A stretch of DNA of 64,000 nt from Vibrio cholerae (lineage in GTDB: Bacteria; Actinomycetota; Actinomycetes; Actinomycetales; Micrococcaceae), in assembly GCA_009728235.1 (NCBI GenBank), contig WNZI01000013.1, positions 1 through 64,000 of the forward strand, written 5' to 3'. Shown here piece by piece: positions 50,165 to 62,046 of this stretch (position 1 is its first letter; each line of letters starts with the position of its first letter). Below the pieces are notes generated by a model. It made no database searches and was not told where the DNA came from. It saw only the letters and a program-made list of their open reading frames with translations. The position numbers and the translations under genes were made by a program.

Positions 50165-50929
50165 CTACCCCACGGCCGGACGCGGACCGAGGACATCAGA
50201 GCCGATGCGCAGGTGTGTCGCCCCGGCTGCGACGGCCTCCTCGAGATCACCACTCATGCCGGCGGAAACAGCCGCCGCCGCGGGGTCCACCGCCCGTACC
50301 AGCTGGGCTATCCGCATGAGGTGTTCGAAGGCGACGGCGGCCGGCGCGCCCCTCGGCGCGACCGCCATGACACCGGCGAGGCGGAGCCCTTCGGCCGCTA
50401 CGACGCTCTCGGCGAGCTCCTCAGCATCCCTGGGCAGCGCCCCTCCCCGGCCGCCCGGTGGGGCGCCGTCCTCCAGGGTGAACTGCAGGTAGCAGGCGAG
50501 GTCCGGCCGCGGGGGTGACCCCGCCGCGGCGCGTCCGGCCTGCTCCGCCGTCATGGCCCTCGTGAGCGACGAGACGAGTGGAACGCGATCCACGGAGTGA
50601 ACGCTGGAGGCGTACCGGACCACGGACTTCGCCTTGTTCGTCTGCAACTGACCGATGAAGTGCCAGCGGAGGGTCAGCTCCTCCAGCTCGGCCGCCTTGG
50701 CCGCAGCTTCCTGGTCGCGGTTCTCCCCCACGTCGCTGACGCCGAGCTCCGCCAGGATGCGCACATCGGATGCCGGGAAGTACTTCGTCACGACGATGAG
50801 CGTCGGCTCGGGCCGCGCTGCGGCGGCGGCTGCTGCGGACACTCGTGCCTGCACCGCGCGGAGGCGGGCCCCGAGCTCACGGGCGCGCTGGTCGTCGGGG
50901 TACCCGGTCCCGGAGGCGGTGTCGGTCAT
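50165..50929 (-). CDS. YggS-family PLP homeostasis protein
   Basis: A 254-residue pyridoxal-phosphate-binding protein. PLP lysine in LIVVTKYFPASDVRILAELG (about 45-64), then GENRDQEAAAKAAEL and WHFIGQLQTNKAK. It keeps free PLP in balance and has no known catalytic activity. ATG 50929 overlaps the pgeF stop by 4 bases. Confidence 0.94.
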   Translation of the reverse strand: MTDTASGTGYPDDQRARELGARLRAVQARVSAAAAAAARPEPTLIVVTKYFPASDVRILAELGVSDVGENRDQEAAAKAAELEELTLRWHFIGQLQTNKAKSVVRYASSVHSVDRVPLVSSLTRAMTAEQAGRAAAGSPPRPDLACYLQFTLEDGAPPGGRGGALPRDAEELAESVVAAEGLRLAGVMAVAPRGAPAAVAFEHLMRIAQLVRAVDPAAAAVSAGMSGDLEEAVAAGATHLRIGSDVLGPRPAVG

Positions 50930-51689
50930 GTGCGCCACACGAGTCCCGCGATCCGCCCGGCTCCCGGCTCCCGGCGGTGGGAGTAGAGGTGCGGATTCTC
51001 GAGCGTGCAGGACGTGCCCGCCCCCTCGACGGCCACCACCCGGACGCCCGACTGGTCGAGCTGGAACCGCACGGCGGCGGGAAGGTCCAGGGCGGGAGTG
51101 CCTGCAGCTGTCCGCGAGGACGCCGCCGGCACCGAACGCGCCAGCCCGAGCATCATCTCCTCGGGTACCTCGTAGCAGGATCCGCAGACGGACGGCCCTA
51201 TCCACCCGGTGACGTCGCGAGCCCCGTTGGCGTGCAGCAGGTCGACGGCCCGGGTCACGATGCCGTTGCCCACCCCGGCGCGTCCGGCGTGGACGACCGC
51301 CGTCGGCCCCGGCTCGCCCTCGGGCCCTGGTGCTCCGGCCAGGACGATCGGCACACAGTCGGCCACGAGGACAGCCATCGCCTCGCGCCCGTCGAGGGAG
51401 AGCATCCCGTCCGCATCGGGCGGTACTGCCTCCTGCGCCTGTGGCCCCTCCCCACCGAGGAGGGCGACGCGGTCCGAATGGGTCTGGCTCATGAAGCGGA
51501 GCGAACCGGGGGGAACGTCCATCGCCTCCTCGAGCCGCTGCCGGTTCCTCCGGACGGCTGCCGGATCGGCACCGACGTGCAGCGCGAGGTTGCCGGCGGC
51601 CACGGAGGTGAAGGCGACCCGGAGACCAGGACGGACCTCCTCGTTCCAGTAGAACGGGGAGGTCGCTCGGGACCGGTGGGTGAGTGCAT
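50926..51689 (-). CDS. pgeF: Laccase-domain protein PgeF/YfiH, frameshifted near its start
   Basis: Purine nucleoside phosphorylase/peptidoglycan-editing type. The body is clear: SQTHSDRV (metal His), ADCVPIVLA (Cys) and VVHAGRAGVG (His). Without correction the first start is GTG 51603, which cuts the N-terminal strand. ATG 51689 followed by one restored base in the G run near 51656-51659 gives PFYWNEEVRPGLRVAFTSVA, as in homologues, for 254 residues. It lies just after ftsZ and overlaps yggS. Confidence 0.85.
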
Positions 51690-51692
51690 CGA

Positions 51693-52892
51693 CTACTTCA
51701 GGAAGTCGGGCACATCGAGGTCGTCGGAACGTCCTGCCGACAGGTCGGGCTCGACGATCGCCGGGAGGTCCACGTCGAAGCCCGAGTCGGCGGGAACGGC
51801 CTGGGCGCTCTGCGCCCGCTGCTGGGACCAGGCACCGAGCCCCGCAGTGGCGGCTCCGGCGGTGCGCTGCTGGTCACCACCGACACTCGGAGCGGCCGCG
51901 GGACGATGCGCCGGAGCCGATGCGGCAGCAGGCTGCGAGGTGGCATCGACCTGGTCGAAGCCGGCCGCGATGACGGTCACGCGCGCCTCGTCACCGAGTG
52001 CATCGTCGATGACCGCGCCGAAGATGATGTTGGCCTCGGGGTGCGCGACCTCCTGGACGAGGCGCGCGGCCTCGTTGATCTCGAAGAGGCCGAGGTCCGA
52101 ACCGCCCTGGATGGAGAGCAGCACACCGTGCGCGCCGTCGATCGATGCCTCGAGCAGCGGAGAGGCGATGGCGAGTTCGGCCGCCTTGACGGCTCGGTCC
52201 TCACCGCGGGCCGAACCGATACCCATGAGTGCCGATCCCGCCCCCTGCATGACGGACTTCACGTCGGCGAAGTCGAGGTTGATCAGACCAGGGGTGGTGA
52301 TGAGGTCGGTGATGCCCTGCACGCCCGACAGCAGGACCTGGTCCGCCGAGCGGAAGGCATCCAGCATCGAGACGTTGCGGTCGCTGATGGACAGCAGGCG
52401 GTCGTTCGGGATGACGATGAGGGTGTCGACCTCTTCGCGGAGGGTGTCGATGCCGCTCTCCGCCTGGTTGGAGCGCCGTCGGCCCTCGAAGGTGAACGGG
52501 CGGGTGACGACGCCGATGGTGAGGGCACCGAGGGAGCGCGCTATGCGGGCGACGACGGGAGCACCTCCCGTGCCGGTACCGCCACCCTCCCCCGCGGTCA
52601 CGAAGACCATGTCCGCGCCTCGGAGCACCTCCTCGATCTCCTCGGAGTGGTCCTCGGCCGCGCGCCTGCCGACCTCGGGATCCGCCCCTGCGCCGAGCCC
52701 GCGCGTCAGTTCCCGTCCGACGTCGAGCTTGACGTCCGCATCGCTCATGAGCAGCGCCTGCGCATCGGTGTTGATGGCAATGAACTCCACGCCACGGAGC
52801 CCGACCTCGATCATGCGGTTGATGGCGTTGACGCCGCCTCCACCGATGCCGACGACCTTGATGACGGCCAAGTAATTCTGAGGTGCTGCCAC
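51693..52892 (-). CDS. ftsZ: Cell division GTPase FtsZ
   Basis: Tubulin homologue that forms the division ring. The 399-residue protein has [15 protein letters not shown], the signature [12 protein letters not shown] (about 100-111) and the T7 loop [11 protein letters not shown]. The linker is Ala/Gln-rich, and the C-terminal peptide [10 protein letters not shown] binds SepF/FtsW partners. Its own promoter region lies in the 228-base gap before ftsQ. Confidence 0.98.
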   Translation of the reverse strand: MAAPQNYLAVIKVVGIGGGGVNAINRMIEVGLRGVEFIAINTDAQALLMSDADVKLDVGRELTRGLGAGADPEVGRRAAEDHSEEIEEVLRGADMVFVTAGEGGGTGTGGAPVVARIARSLGALTIGVVTRPFTFEGRRRSNQAESGIDTLREEVDTLIVIPNDRLLSISDRNVSMLDAFRSADQVLLSGVQGITDLITTPGLINLDFADVKSVMQGAGSALMGIGSARGEDRAVKAAELAIASPLLEASIDGAHGVLLSIQGGSDLGLFEINEAARLVQEVAHPEANIIFGAVIDDALGDEARVTVIAAGFDQVDATSQPAAASAPAHRPAAAPSVGGDQQRTAGAATAGLGAWSQQRAQSAQAVPADSGFDVDLPAIVEPDLSAGRSDDLDVPDFLK

Positions 52893-52970
52893 GTCCTGTG
52901 TCCCTTGTTCGAATCTGTGTGCTGTACGGGGGCTGCCGATGCTCCGGCTTCAACCTTCACTCGCCAGAAG

Positions 52971-53005
52971 GTTAACGTTCAGGTTGAGCGTTAACATTAT
53001 GTCAA
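52971..53005 (-). promoter_or_regulatory. ftsZ promoter region with an 11-bp palindrome
   Basis: GTTAACGTTCA (52971-52981) and TGAGCGTTAAC (52985-52995) form an inverted repeat with one mismatch and a 3-base centre. On the minus strand, just upstream, TTGACATAAT (53005-52996) gives a perfect -35 TTGACA or, read otherwise, a CATAAT -10. The palindrome starts 79 bases before the ftsZ start codon and touches the promoter elements, so it may be an operator. The binding factor is unknown. The rest of the gap to 53120 shows nothing. Confidence 0.55.
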
Positions 53006-53120
53006 GTAACTTCTATGTTCGACGCTAGGTGCATGCGTTGCCCGTTGCAATGACCGGGCGCCGCGTGTCGGGCGTGTCGGTCCCGAAGCGGTGGCGTGTC
53101 GGCCTCTTCGGGCTGCCGCG

Positions 53121-53933
53121 TCACCTCGTCACGGGACGGTCGGGCGTGCTGACGTCGAACTCCTTGACCGGCGGATCGGTGGCGGGCATCGCCAGCATCG
53201 CTTCCAGCACCTGCGCCTTCTCCCCGCTGCGCTCCGAGCTGCCCCAGAAGATCTTCTGGTCCCCCGACAGGGAGAGCCGGATCGAGTCCGCGCTCGAGGC
53301 CGAGGCGTTGTTCAGTCGTGACAGGACGGCGACGGGCAGCTCGGCGAGGACCGCCGTGATCGAGGAGAACACCTCGGAGTTGACCGCGTTCGCTCCGCCG
53401 TCGATCAGCGGCAGCTTCACGTCCTCCCGCCGCGCGACGCTGGCCAGCTGCCGCCCGTCCGCATCGATGAGGACGAACTCGCGGCCGTTCTGCAGGACTG
53501 CGACGGGAACGCGTTCGCGCACCGTGACGACGAGGGTCGACGGCGGTTCCGCTGCGACGTCGACGTGCTCGATGGGCGCCTTGTCGGCCAACAGCCCGCG
53601 CACCTGGTCGGGGGAGATCCGCGTCAGGGACGTCCCCAGCAGCGGTGCGAGCGCGGCATCCACCTCGGCGGTCGGAAGCAGCGTGTTGCCCTCCACGACG
53701 ACCGTGCGCAGGGCGAGTGCCGGAGAGAAGACCGCATAGGCCACGACACCGCCGAGCACCAGCACGACCGCCGCCAGCCACAGGATCGTGTTCCGCAGGC
53801 GGTGCGACCGTCGCGGAGCAGGGAAGTCGACGACGTTGCCGCCCGACGCGTTCTTCTCCGGACGGTCCAGGAGCGACACCTTCCCGCTCGCGGACGCGGG
53901 GAGCTTAGGAGCGGCAGGCTTCGACGGCGTCAA
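53121..53933 (-). CDS. ftsQ: Cell division protein FtsQ
   Basis: A 270-residue divisome protein: cytosolic N-terminus, one membrane helix (ILWLAAVVLVLGGVVAYAVF, about 63-82), POTRA domain (LRTVVVEGNTLLPTAEVDAAL) and beta domain. The most likely start is TTG 53933, overlapping the murC stop as TTGA and preceded by GGGAG. The next ATG codons are well inside the protein. Confidence 0.92.
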   Translation of the reverse strand: MTPSKPAAPKLPASASGKVSLLDRPEKNASGGNVVDFPAPRRSHRLRNTILWLAAVVLVLGGVVAYAVFSPALALRTVVVEGNTLLPTAEVDAALAPLLGTSLTRISPDQVRGLLADKAPIEHVDVAAEPPSTLVVTVRERVPVAVLQNGREFVLIDADGRQLASVARREDVKLPLIDGGANAVNSEVFSSITAVLAELPVAVLSRLNNASASSADSIRLSLSGDQKIFWGSSERSGEKAQVLEAMLAMPATDPPVKEFDVSTPDRPVTR

Positions 53934-55357
53934 CCCTCCACTCCCGATCGTCCCTGTCCGGGCACCCGGTCCCTCAGCTGCGCGACGAGCTGCAGGCCGT
54001 ACTGAGTGACATCCCCGGCACCGACGGTGAGGATGATGTCGCCCGGCCGCGCGTGGCCGGTCACCACGCGGAGGGCCCCCGCAGGGTCCGCGACGTACGC
54101 CCCGCGGCCCTCCGGCATCAGGTCCGTGATCGTCCAGCCCCCGACGTCGTCCACGGGATCCTCCCGGGCGGCGTAGACGGGAAGCACCGTCGCGGTGTCG
54201 GCCAGCGCCAGCGCGGTGGCGAACCCCGCCGCGAACTCGCGCGTGCGGGAGAAGAGGTGCGGCTGGAAGAGGACGTGTACGCGGTGCTCCCCCGCGACCG
54301 TGCGCGCCGCGGTGAGGGCGGCATGCACCTCGGTCGGGTGGTGGGCGTAGTCGTCGAAGACCCGCACGGCGTCGCCCTCCCCCCGCGCCTCGAAGCGGCG
54401 GGCCGCCCCGGAGAAGAGCGAGAGGCCCGTCGCGGCGACCGCCGGGTCGACCCCGAGTTCGAGCGCGACGGCGAAGGCTGCCGCGGCGTTGAGGATGTTG
54501 TGCCGTCCCGGCACGCTGAGCTGCAGCTCCTGCTCGGCGTCGAGCCCGTCGACGGCGAAGGACAGCACGCTGTTGGTGGTGCTGCCCGTCGACCGCGTGG
54601 CACTGATCCGGATGTCGGCCGTGGCGGAATAGCCGTAGGTGCGTACCCGGCGCGACGGCGGGATACCGGCCGCGAGGTGCAGGGATCCGGGATCGTCGGC
54701 GCAGGCCACCAGGAGGCCGTCGTCGGGCAGGCCCTCCGCGAACCGGCGGAAGGCCGCGTGCACGGCGTCGGCTGTGCCGTAGTGGTCGAGGTGATCGGCC
54801 TCCGCGTTGGTGACGACGGCGATCTGCGGGGAGTAGTTCAGGAAGGAGCCGTCGGACTCGTCCGCCTCGGCGACGAACACGCTGCCACCGGTCCACTCGG
54901 CGTTGACGCCGAGAGCGGCGACGTCTCCGCCGATGGCGAAGGAGGGCTCGAGGCCCGCCTGCCGGAGGAGGACGGTGATCATCGCCGTCGTCGTGGTCTT
55001 GCCATGGGTTCCAGCGACCGCGATGGCCAGCTGTCCCCTCATGGCCGCGGCGAGTGCCTGCGAGCGGTGGAGGACGGGCAGCCCGCGACGGCGGGCCTCG
55101 GCCAGTTCGGGGTTCGTCGCGCGGATGGCCGAGGACACGACCACGGTACCGGTGTCGGGCACCGCCGCAGCAGAGTGGCCCACGTGGACCTCCGCTCCGA
55201 GGGCGGACAGCGCACGCAGGACCTTCGACTCCGCTGCATCCGAACCGGACACCGCCAGCCCCTGCCCGAGGAGCACCCGGGCCACGGCGGACATGCCCGC
55301 TCCCCCCAGCCCGATGAAGTGGACGGGTTCCTGGAGCCCGGCGTCGGTCGCGCTCAT
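53930..55357 (-). CDS. murC: UDP-N-acetylmuramate--L-alanine ligase
   Basis: Adds L-Ala to UDP-MurNAc. The 475-residue protein has [18 protein letters not shown] (about 13-30), the ATP loop [14 protein letters not shown] and [14 protein letters not shown] 55357 overlaps the murG stop by 4 bases. Confidence 0.97.
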   Translation of the reverse strand: MSATDAGLQEPVHFIGLGGAGMSAVARVLLGQGLAVSGSDAAESKVLRALSALGAEVHVGHSAAAVPDTGTVVVSSAIRATNPELAEARRRGLPVLHRSQALAAAMRGQLAIAVAGTHGKTTTTAMITVLLRQAGLEPSFAIGGDVAALGVNAEWTGGSVFVAEADESDGSFLNYSPQIAVVTNAEADHLDHYGTADAVHAAFRRFAEGLPDDGLLVACADDPGSLHLAAGIPPSRRVRTYGYSATADIRISATRSTGSTTNSVLSFAVDGLDAEQELQLSVPGRHNILNAAAAFAVALELGVDPAVAATGLSLFSGAARRFEARGEGDAVRVFDDYAHHPTEVHAALTAARTVAGEHRVHVLFQPHLFSRTREFAAGFATALALADTATVLPVYAAREDPVDDVGGWTITDLMPEGRGAYVADPAGALRVVTGHARPGDIILTVGAGDVTQYGLQLVAQLRDRVPGQGRSGVEG

Positions 55358-56475
55358 CGCTTGTCCCCCGCCATCGAGAGCACCAGATCCGCCATGCGCC
55401 GGTCGGCATCCCGCACGCCCCCGGCGTAGGACGCCGCCGCCATCCGGTCGAGCCGTTCACCGTCGGTCAGCAGTGGCAGCACGTTCGCGCGGATCCACTC
55501 CGGGGTGAAGGCCTCGTCCTCGACCAGGATCGCACCTCCCGCCGCGACGAGTCCCGCCGCGTTGAGCCTCTGTTCGCCGTTGCCGTGCGGAAGCGGCACG
55601 AGCACGGCCGGCAGCCCGACGGCACTGACCTCGCTCACGGTGGCCGCGCCGGAACGTGCCACCAGGAGGTCCGCTGCCGCGTAGACGCGCTCCATGCCGT
55701 CGACGTACTCGACCTGGTGGTACCCGGGAGCCGCGAGCAGAGCGCCGTCGGGCCCGTGGACCTGCTTGCCCCTGCCCGTGATGTGGAGCACCTGGACGCC
55801 GGCTGCCGTGAGGTCGGGGACCGCAGCTGCGACCGAACGGTTCAGGCTCGCCGCTCCGGAGGATCCGCCGGTCACGATGAGCGTCGCCCGGTCCGGGTCG
55901 AGCCCCAGCGAGGCGCGCGCGTCCTGGCGGCCCCCTGCCCGGTCCAGAGCCGCGATGCTCCGGAGCATGGGCATCCCCACCATCTCGCCCTTCCGCAGGC
56001 CGGTGCCCTCGAAGGCGACGGCGACGCGTGAGGCCAGGCGCGCTCCCACCCTGTTCGCCATGCCGGGGGTGGCGTTGGCCTCGTGGATCACCACGGGGCG
56101 CCGCTGCATCCAGGCGGCGAGGTAGACGGGAGTGGAGACGTAGCCGCCCACACCCACGACGACGTCGGCATCCGCTGCGGCGACGATGGCCCGCGCCTGA
56201 GCGATGGCCCGGACGAGCCTCGCCGGCAGCTTCACCAGGTCGATCGACGGTCGCCGCGGCATGGGCACGCGGTCGATGGTGCGCAGGTCGAAGCCTGCGG
56301 CCGGGACGAGCCGGGTCTCCATCCCGGCCTCGGTCCCGACGACGGTGATGCGGGTGCCGGGCCGCTGCTCGACGATCGCCCCCGCGATGGCCAGCAGGGG
56401 GCTGATGTGCCCAGCCGTACCGCCGCCCGCGAGGACGACGGAGATCGTCCGTTCCGTTGTGGAGGGGTGTGTCAT
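55354..56475 (-). CDS. murG: UDP-N-acetylglucosamine--lipid I transferase
   Basis: Makes lipid II at the inner membrane face. The 373-residue GT28 enzyme has [20 protein letters not shown] (about 14-33), then [28 protein letters not shown] and [13 protein letters not shown]. The 4-base overlaps with both ftsW and murC show translational coupling. Confidence 0.97.
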   Translation of the reverse strand: MTHPSTTERTISVVLAGGGTAGHISPLLAIAGAIVEQRPGTRITVVGTEAGMETRLVPAAGFDLRTIDRVPMPRRPSIDLVKLPARLVRAIAQARAIVAAADADVVVGVGGYVSTPVYLAAWMQRRPVVIHEANATPGMANRVGARLASRVAVAFEGTGLRKGEMVGMPMLRSIAALDRAGGRQDARASLGLDPDRATLIVTGGSSGAASLNRSVAAAVPDLTAAGVQVLHITGRGKQVHGPDGALLAAPGYHQVEYVDGMERVYAAADLLVARSGAATVSEVSAVGLPAVLVPLPHGNGEQRLNAAGLVAAGGAILVEDEAFTPEWIRANVLPLLTDGERLDRMAAASYAGGVRDADRRMADLVLSMAGDKR

Positions 56476-57854
56476 GAGGGTGCGTGATCTCTTCCGGAGG
56501 TGGCGGGCGTGGCGGTGGTGGTGGTTCCCGGTGAGGGCACGGGTGGATGCGGGGTCTTCCGCGCGAAGGACAGCAGGACCCCGACGGCGGCGAGGGTGAA
56601 GGTGAGCGCCGAGCCGCCGTAGGAGATGAAGGGAAGCGGCACACCGATCACCGGCAGCAGGCCCGTGACCATCCCGATGTTCACGAAGGCCTGGCCGATG
56701 AGCCAGACGAGGATCGAGCCCATGAGGATGCGCACGAAGGGATCGGAGTACCGGAGCGCCACGCGGATGGTCGCGACGGCCAGGATCCCGAACAGGAGCA
56801 CGACGACGAGGGTCCCCACGAGTCCGAACTCCTCACCGATGATGGCGACGATGAAGTCGTTGTGCGCTTCCGGGATCCAGTTCCACTTCTGTCGGCTCTG
56901 GCCGATGCCGACGCCGAACCACCCGCCGGACGCCATGGCGAAGAGGCCGTTGTCGGACTGGAGGCAGAGGTCCTGTCCGTCGTCGCAGTTCAACCCCAGC
57001 CAGGCGTTGATGCGGACGTTGCGGTTGCCGCTCGTGACGACCATCAGGATCGAACCGAGGGCTGCCGCTGCTGCTGCCACGCTGAACAGCTTCAGCGGAG
57101 CCCCGGCGAAGAAGAGGGCGGCGCCGGCGATCAGCATCAGGATGAGTGCGGTGCCCAGGTCCCCGCCGATGAGGACGAGGCCGATGGGCAGGCCACCGAG
57201 CGGCAGGGCCGGAATCATGGCGTGCTTCCAGTCCCTGATCAGTGCCTTCTTGCGTTCGAGCACGGCAGCGAACCACAAGGCCAGCGCGAGCTTCGCCGGC
57301 TCGGAGGGCTGCAGGCTCTGGTTGCCGATCTGGATCCAGTTCTTGTTGCCGTTGATCTCGACCCCGATGACGAGCACCAGGACCAGCAGTCCGATGGCGA
57401 TCAGGAGGCTCGGCCAGGCCAGTGCCTTGTAGGCACGCGGACCGAGCCGGGAGAGCACGAGCATCATGACGAGGCCGGCGCTCGCCCAGACGGCCTGCTT
57501 CAGGAACAGGTCGAACGTGTCCTTGCCGTCCGAGATGGCCTCGACCGAGGACGCGGACAGGACCATCATCAGGCCGATCGCGGTCAGCGCGAGGGCCGAG
57601 CCGAGGATCAGGTAGTAGCTCGACCCGGAGGGCGGGCGGCCCGACCCCTCGAGTGCCACCCAGGCGCGGCGGGCCCGGGCCCGGATACCTCGGGTCTGTG
57701 GAGTACCGGGGACCGCTGCACCGGCGCCTGCCTTCGGGACGGCGCTCCTCGCGGGGGTCGCGCCACCGGCGGCGACCGGCCGTCCCGTTTCCTTGGTCCG
57801 GACTGACCGGACGGAGGGCTTGCGTCCTCCCGGACGGGTCGGCGTGGTCACCAT
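56472..57854 (-). CDS. ftsW: SEDS glycosyltransferase FtsW
   Basis: Septal peptidoglycan polymerase. The 460-residue protein has an N-terminal cytosolic extension of about 75 residues, ten membrane helices and the SEDS residues in [11 protein letters not shown] and [12 protein letters not shown]. The C-terminal tail is Thr/Pro-rich. It starts directly after the murD stop. Confidence 0.96.
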   Translation of the reverse strand: MVTTPTRPGGRKPSVRSVRTKETGRPVAAGGATPARSAVPKAGAGAAVPGTPQTRGIRARARRAWVALEGSGRPPSGSSYYLILGSALALTAIGLMMVLSASSVEAISDGKDTFDLFLKQAVWASAGLVMMLVLSRLGPRAYKALAWPSLLIAIGLLVLVLVIGVEINGNKNWIQIGNQSLQPSEPAKLALALWFAAVLERKKALIRDWKHAMIPALPLGGLPIGLVLIGGDLGTALILMLIAGAALFFAGAPLKLFSVAAAAAALGSILMVVTSGNRNVRINAWLGLNCDDGQDLCLQSDNGLFAMASGGWFGVGIGQSRQKWNWIPEAHNDFIVAIIGEEFGLVGTLVVVLLFGILAVATIRVALRYSDPFVRILMGSILVWLIGQAFVNIGMVTGLLPVIGVPLPFISYGGSALTFTLAAVGVLLSFARKTPHPPVPSPGTTTTATPATSGRDHAPS

Positions 57855-59435
57855 CTACGACTCCTTCGCTGTTGTCCCCTGTCCGCCTCGCCCGCGGACG
57901 GCCGCCATGAAGGCGGACCCCCGGTGCGCATAGGAGGAGAACTGGTCCATCGATGCGGCGGCCGGGGCCATGAGCACGGTGTCGCCCTCGTGGGCGAGGC
58001 GCACTGCTTCGGCTACCGCCCACTGCATCAGGGCGTCGCCGGAACCGGTGTCGGATGACCCGTCGCCGTCGCGCCCCTGTCCAGTGTGAAGGTTCGGATG
58101 GAGTGAGACCGGAACATCGGGTGCGTGTCGGCTGAGGGCGCCCTGCAAGGGCTCCGGGTCCTCCCCGAGGAGGACGACGGCGCGGAGCCGCTGCGCGTGG
58201 TCCGCGACGAGCCCGTCGTAGGAGACGCCCTTGGACAGGCCCCCTGCGATCCAGACGACCGAGGAGAAGGACGCCAGCGACGCCGAGGCGGCGTGCGGAT
58301 TGGTGGCCTTGGAATCGTTGATCCAGAGCACGCCGTCCTCGTTCGCCACGACCTGGATGCGGTGGTCGCCGGGCTGGAAGGAACGGATGCCGTCCCGGAT
58401 CGCCGCAGCGGGCAGCCCCGCCGCGCGGATGAGGGCGGCGGCTGCCAGCGTGTTCGCGACGAGGTGGCGGGGCACCACCTCGCCGAGTTCGCTGATCGAT
58501 GCCAGTTCGGCGGCGGAGTCCTTGCGCTGTTCGATGAAGGCGCGGTCGACCAGCAGGTCCTCCACGACCCCCATCATGCTGACCGAGGGCATCCCGGTGG
58601 TGAAGCCCACGGCCCTGCACCCCTCGACGACGTCGGCCTCCTCGACCATCGCCTCGGTCTCGCGCTGGTCCACGTTGTACACGCAGGCGATCTGTGTGCG
58701 CTCGTAGACGGAGGCCTTCGCCGCGCGATACGCCTCGTAGCTCCCGTGCCAGTCGACGTGGTCCTCCGCGATGTTCAGGCAGACGCTGGCCAGTGGGGAC
58801 ACCGAGTGCGCCCAGTGCAGCTGGAAGCTCGAGAGTTCGACGGCCAGGACGTCGTAACCCTGCGGGTCTCGGATCACGTCGAGGATCGGAGTTCCGACGT
58901 TCCCCGCAGCGACCGCCCGCTTCCCTCCGGCGATCAGCATCGACTCGACCAGGCCGACGGTGGTGGTCTTCCCGTTGGTCCCGGTGATCGTGAGCCAGTC
59001 CGCGGTGGGACGGCCCTCCCGGACGCGCACGCGCCATGCGAGTTCGACGTCGCCCCAGATCGGGATCCCTACCTCCGCAGCCTGGGCGAGCAGCGGCTGG
59101 GTGGGCCGCCACCCCGGCGACGTGACCACGAGGTCGGCGGGTTCCCCACCGACGAGGGGCAGCCCGAGGGCGTGCTCGGCTCCCAGCAGCACGTCCCGGG
59201 CACCGACGATGCGTAGCGTCTCGGCCTTCGCATCGTTCTGCGGGGTCGCTCCGGCGTCGACGACGACGACGACGGCCCCGAGTTCGATCAGGGTGTCCGC
59301 GGCGGAGAAGCCGGACGCACCGATCCCGGCCACCACGACCCGCAGGCCCGCCCAGTCCGCGTCCCAGCTGGTCAGCCCGGCCAGGCGGGGCGTCTCCCAG
59401 GTGTTCGAGGGCACGACGCCGTCCGCTCCACTCAT
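57855..59435 (-). CDS. murD: UDP-N-acetylmuramoylalanine--D-glutamate ligase
   Basis: Adds D-Glu. The 526-residue protein has [20 protein letters not shown] at the N-terminus, the ATP loop [17 protein letters not shown] and ILRDPQ-like and [17 protein letters not shown] motifs. ATG 59435 ([14 protein letters not shown]) overlaps the mraY stop as ATGA; it is preferred over an in-frame GTG four codons upstream. Confidence 0.97.
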   Translation of the reverse strand: MSGADGVVPSNTWETPRLAGLTSWDADWAGLRVVVAGIGASGFSAADTLIELGAVVVVVDAGATPQNDAKAETLRIVGARDVLLGAEHALGLPLVGGEPADLVVTSPGWRPTQPLLAQAAEVGIPIWGDVELAWRVRVREGRPTADWLTITGTNGKTTTVGLVESMLIAGGKRAVAAGNVGTPILDVIRDPQGYDVLAVELSSFQLHWAHSVSPLASVCLNIAEDHVDWHGSYEAYRAAKASVYERTQIACVYNVDQRETEAMVEEADVVEGCRAVGFTTGMPSVSMMGVVEDLLVDRAFIEQRKDSAAELASISELGEVVPRHLVANTLAAAALIRAAGLPAAAIRDGIRSFQPGDHRIQVVANEDGVLWINDSKATNPHAASASLASFSSVVWIAGGLSKGVSYDGLVADHAQRLRAVVLLGEDPEPLQGALSRHAPDVPVSLHPNLHTGQGRDGDGSSDTGSGDALMQWAVAEAVRLAHEGDTVLMAPAAASMDQFSSYAHRGSAFMAAVRGRGGQGTTAKES

Positions 59436-60532
59436 CCGACGACCCATTCCGCGTAGAAGATCCCGAGCGCCACGGCCACGAACAGGCCGGCGAGGATCCA
59501 GAACCGCACGACCACCGTGACCTCCTGCCAGCCCACCAGCTCGAAATGGTGCTGCAGGGGCGCCATCTTGAAGACGCGTTTCCCGCCGGACAGCTTGAAG
59601 TACCCGACCTGGATGATGACGGACAGCGTGATCATCACGAACAGGCCGGCCAGGATGACGAGCAGGAGTTCCGTCCGGGAGAGGATCGCGAAGCCGGCGA
59701 TCGCGCCGCCGATGGCGAGAGAACCGGTGTCACCCATGAAGATCTTCGCCGGCGAGGTGTTCCACCAGAGGAAACCGACGAGAGCGCCGCACATGGCTCC
59801 TGCGATCAGGGCCAGGTCCAGTGGATCGCGCACCTCGTAGCAGACGGTGCCCGCACCGGGCGAGCCGCAACTCTGGTTGCCCTGCCAGATGCCGATCAGC
59901 ATGTAGGCCCCGAAGACGAGGATCGACGCTCCCGCGGCGAGGCCGTCGAGGCCGTCGGTGAGGTTCACGCCGTTGCTCGCGCCGGTGATGATGAGGTTGG
60001 ACCAGATGACGAACAGGATCGCGCCGAGGACCGTGCCCCCGAAGGCGAGATCGATCGGCGTGTCCCGGATGAAGGAGATGGCGGTGGAGGCAGGCGTGCG
60101 TCCCTGTTCGTTCGGGAACATGAGGGCCAGCACGCCGAAGATGATGCCCACCGCGGACTGGCCGATGATCTTCGCGGGTGCGCTGAGCCCGAGGCTGCGC
60201 TGCTTGGAGATCTTGATGTAGTCGTCGGCGAAGCCCACCAGTCCCATACCGGCGGCCAGGAACAGCAGGAGCAGGCCGGACGCCGTCGGCCCGCTCCCGG
60301 GCGCTCCCACCATCATCATCAGCAGGTGCGTCAGGAAGTACGCCAGGAGGACCGAGCCCACGATCACCGCGCCCCCCATGGTGGGGGTGCCGCGTTTCGT
60401 GTGGTGCGCCGTCGGTCCGTCGTCACGGATGAACTGCCCGTACCCCTTGCGCACCAGGAACCTGATGAACAGGGGTGTTCCCGCGAAGGCGAACACGAGC
60501 GCCGAGGCTGAACCGATCAGGAGTGCGATCAC
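59432..60532 (-). CDS. mraY: Phospho-MurNAc-pentapeptide translocase
   Basis: Makes lipid I. A 366-residue protein with ten membrane helices, the Asp pair GFADDYIK (about 98-105), the [10 protein letters not shown] loop and the HHFELVGW end motif. Overlaps of 4 bases on both sides. Confidence 0.98.
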   Translation of the reverse strand: MIALLIGSASALVFAFAGTPLFIRFLVRKGYGQFIRDDGPTAHHTKRGTPTMGGAVIVGSVLLAYFLTHLLMMMVGAPGSGPTASGLLLLFLAAGMGLVGFADDYIKISKQRSLGLSAPAKIIGQSAVGIIFGVLALMFPNEQGRTPASTAISFIRDTPIDLAFGGTVLGAILFVIWSNLIITGASNGVNLTDGLDGLAAGASILVFGAYMLIGIWQGNQSCGSPGAGTVCYEVRDPLDLALIAGAMCGALVGFLWWNTSPAKIFMGDTGSLAIGGAIAGFAILSRTELLLVILAGLFVMITLSVIIQVGYFKLSGGKRVFKMAPLQHHFELVGWQEVTVVVRFWILAGLFVAVALGIFYAEWVVG

Positions 60533-62040
60533 GACTGCTGGGCCTTTCCGGAAGCGCCAGCTTCAGGGGAGCGTGTGGGTGGGTTCTGCGTGGCGGGCGC
60601 CGGGACTGCCGTGGCGACCCGATCCCCCAGGAAGCGCAGCCCGGCCCCGTTGGACGATTTGAAGAGCACCAGGTCGCCGGGCGCGAGCTCTGCCGCGAGC
60701 AGCCGTTCGGCGGCCGCGACGTCGTCGACGTGCACCGCCTCGCTGCCCCAGGAGCCCTCGAGCACCGCACCGTTGAACAGGGCGCGCGTGTTGGGTCCAA
60801 CGCACACGAGCTTCGCGATGTTGAGCCGGACGACGACCCGCCCGAGGAGGTCATGCTCCTCGATCGAGCTGTCCCCCAGCTCGAGCATCTCCCCCAGCAC
60901 GGCCCAGGTACGCCGTCCACGTTCCCGACCGAGTTCCGCGAGTGTCCGCAGGGCGGCCCGCATCGACTCCGGGTTCGCGTTGTAGGCGTCGTTGATGACG
61001 GTCACGCCATCCGCACGATCCGTGCGTTCCATGCGCCAGCGGCTCGCGGCGGCCTGGGTCCTGAGGCTCGCGGCGATCCTGTCCGGTGCACAACCGACCT
61101 CGTAGGCGACGGTGGCCGCGGCCAGCAGGTTGGCGGTGTGATGCAGTCCGAGGAGCGGGGAGACGACCTCGTGCTCGCTCCCGTCCGGGAAGACCAGGGT
61201 GAAGGACGGGTTGCCCTCCGCCGTCGTCGTGCTGTTCCGCGCCAGCACGATGTCCTGGTCGCCGGCCGCGAAGTCCGGCGAGGAGGTGAAGAAGGCCTTC
61301 CGGGCCCTGGTCCTGTCCTGCATCGCGAGGACACGCTCGTCGTCGGCGTTGACGACGGCCGTGCCGCCGGGTGCCAGCGCCTCGAAGAGCTCACCCTTGG
61401 CGCGGGCGATGTTCTCCACGCCGCCGAACTCGCCTGCGTGGGCGGAGCCCACTCCGAGGACGACACCGATGTCCGGCTGGACGAGGGAGGCGAGGTAGGC
61501 GATGTGTCCGGGCTTCGTGGCGCCCATCTCGATCACGAGGTAGCGGGTGTCCCAGCCGGCCTCGAAGACGGTGAGGGGCACGCCGACCTCGCCGTTGTAG
61601 GAGCCGCGGGGGGCGACCGTGGGCGCCTCGGAGCCGAGGATCCCGGCCAGCAGGTCCTTGGTGGTGGTCTTCCCGGCCGAGCCGGTGATACCGATGACCG
61701 TGACCTCCCCCTGGGCGCGGAGACGGCGGACGATCTCCGCCGCCAGGGCGCCCATGGCGAGAACGGCGTCGGGCACGACGACGGACGGGAACGGAGCACC
61801 ATCGGGGCGGGCCACCGCCCTCTCGGCGAGGGCGAGCACGGCCCCCCGCTCGAAGGCGGACCCGATGAAGAGGTGCCCGTCCGACTCCTCGCCGGGTTTG
61901 GCGATGAAGAGGGACCCCGGAGTGCATTCGCGCGAGTCCGGAGTTGCGGAGTCGACGGCGATAGCCGTCCCGGCGGGGTCGACGCCGACGAGTTCCCCGC
62001 CCGTGAGTGCCGCGATCTCGGCTGCGCTGAATTCAATCAT
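60529..62040 (-). CDS. murF: UDP-MurNAc-tripeptide--D-Ala-D-Ala ligase
   Basis: Adds D-Ala-D-Ala. The 503-residue protein has the ATP loop [18 protein letters not shown] (about 116-133) and [17 protein letters not shown]. It starts 7 bases after the murE stop. Confidence 0.97.
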   Translation of the reverse strand: MIEFSAAEIAALTGGELVGVDPAGTAIAVDSATPDSRECTPGSLFIAKPGEESDGHLFIGSAFERGAVLALAERAVARPDGAPFPSVVVPDAVLAMGALAAEIVRRLRAQGEVTVIGITGSAGKTTTKDLLAGILGSEAPTVAPRGSYNGEVGVPLTVFEAGWDTRYLVIEMGATKPGHIAYLASLVQPDIGVVLGVGSAHAGEFGGVENIARAKGELFEALAPGGTAVVNADDERVLAMQDRTRARKAFFTSSPDFAAGDQDIVLARNSTTTAEGNPSFTLVFPDGSEHEVVSPLLGLHHTANLLAAATVAYEVGCAPDRIAASLRTQAAASRWRMERTDRADGVTVINDAYNANPESMRAALRTLAELGRERGRRTWAVLGEMLELGDSSIEEHDLLGRVVVRLNIAKLVCVGPNTRALFNGAVLEGSWGSEAVHVDDVAAAERLLAAELAPGDLVLFKSSNGAGLRFLGDRVATAVPAPATQNPPTRSPEAGASGKAQQS

Positions 62041-62046
62041 GACGGT

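Noticed and set aside
3371-51689. Programmed frameshifting or phase variation as the cause of the broken genes
   Set aside because: The sites have no common slippery sequence or long repeat, the shifts all have the same sign, and they affect essential housekeeping genes.
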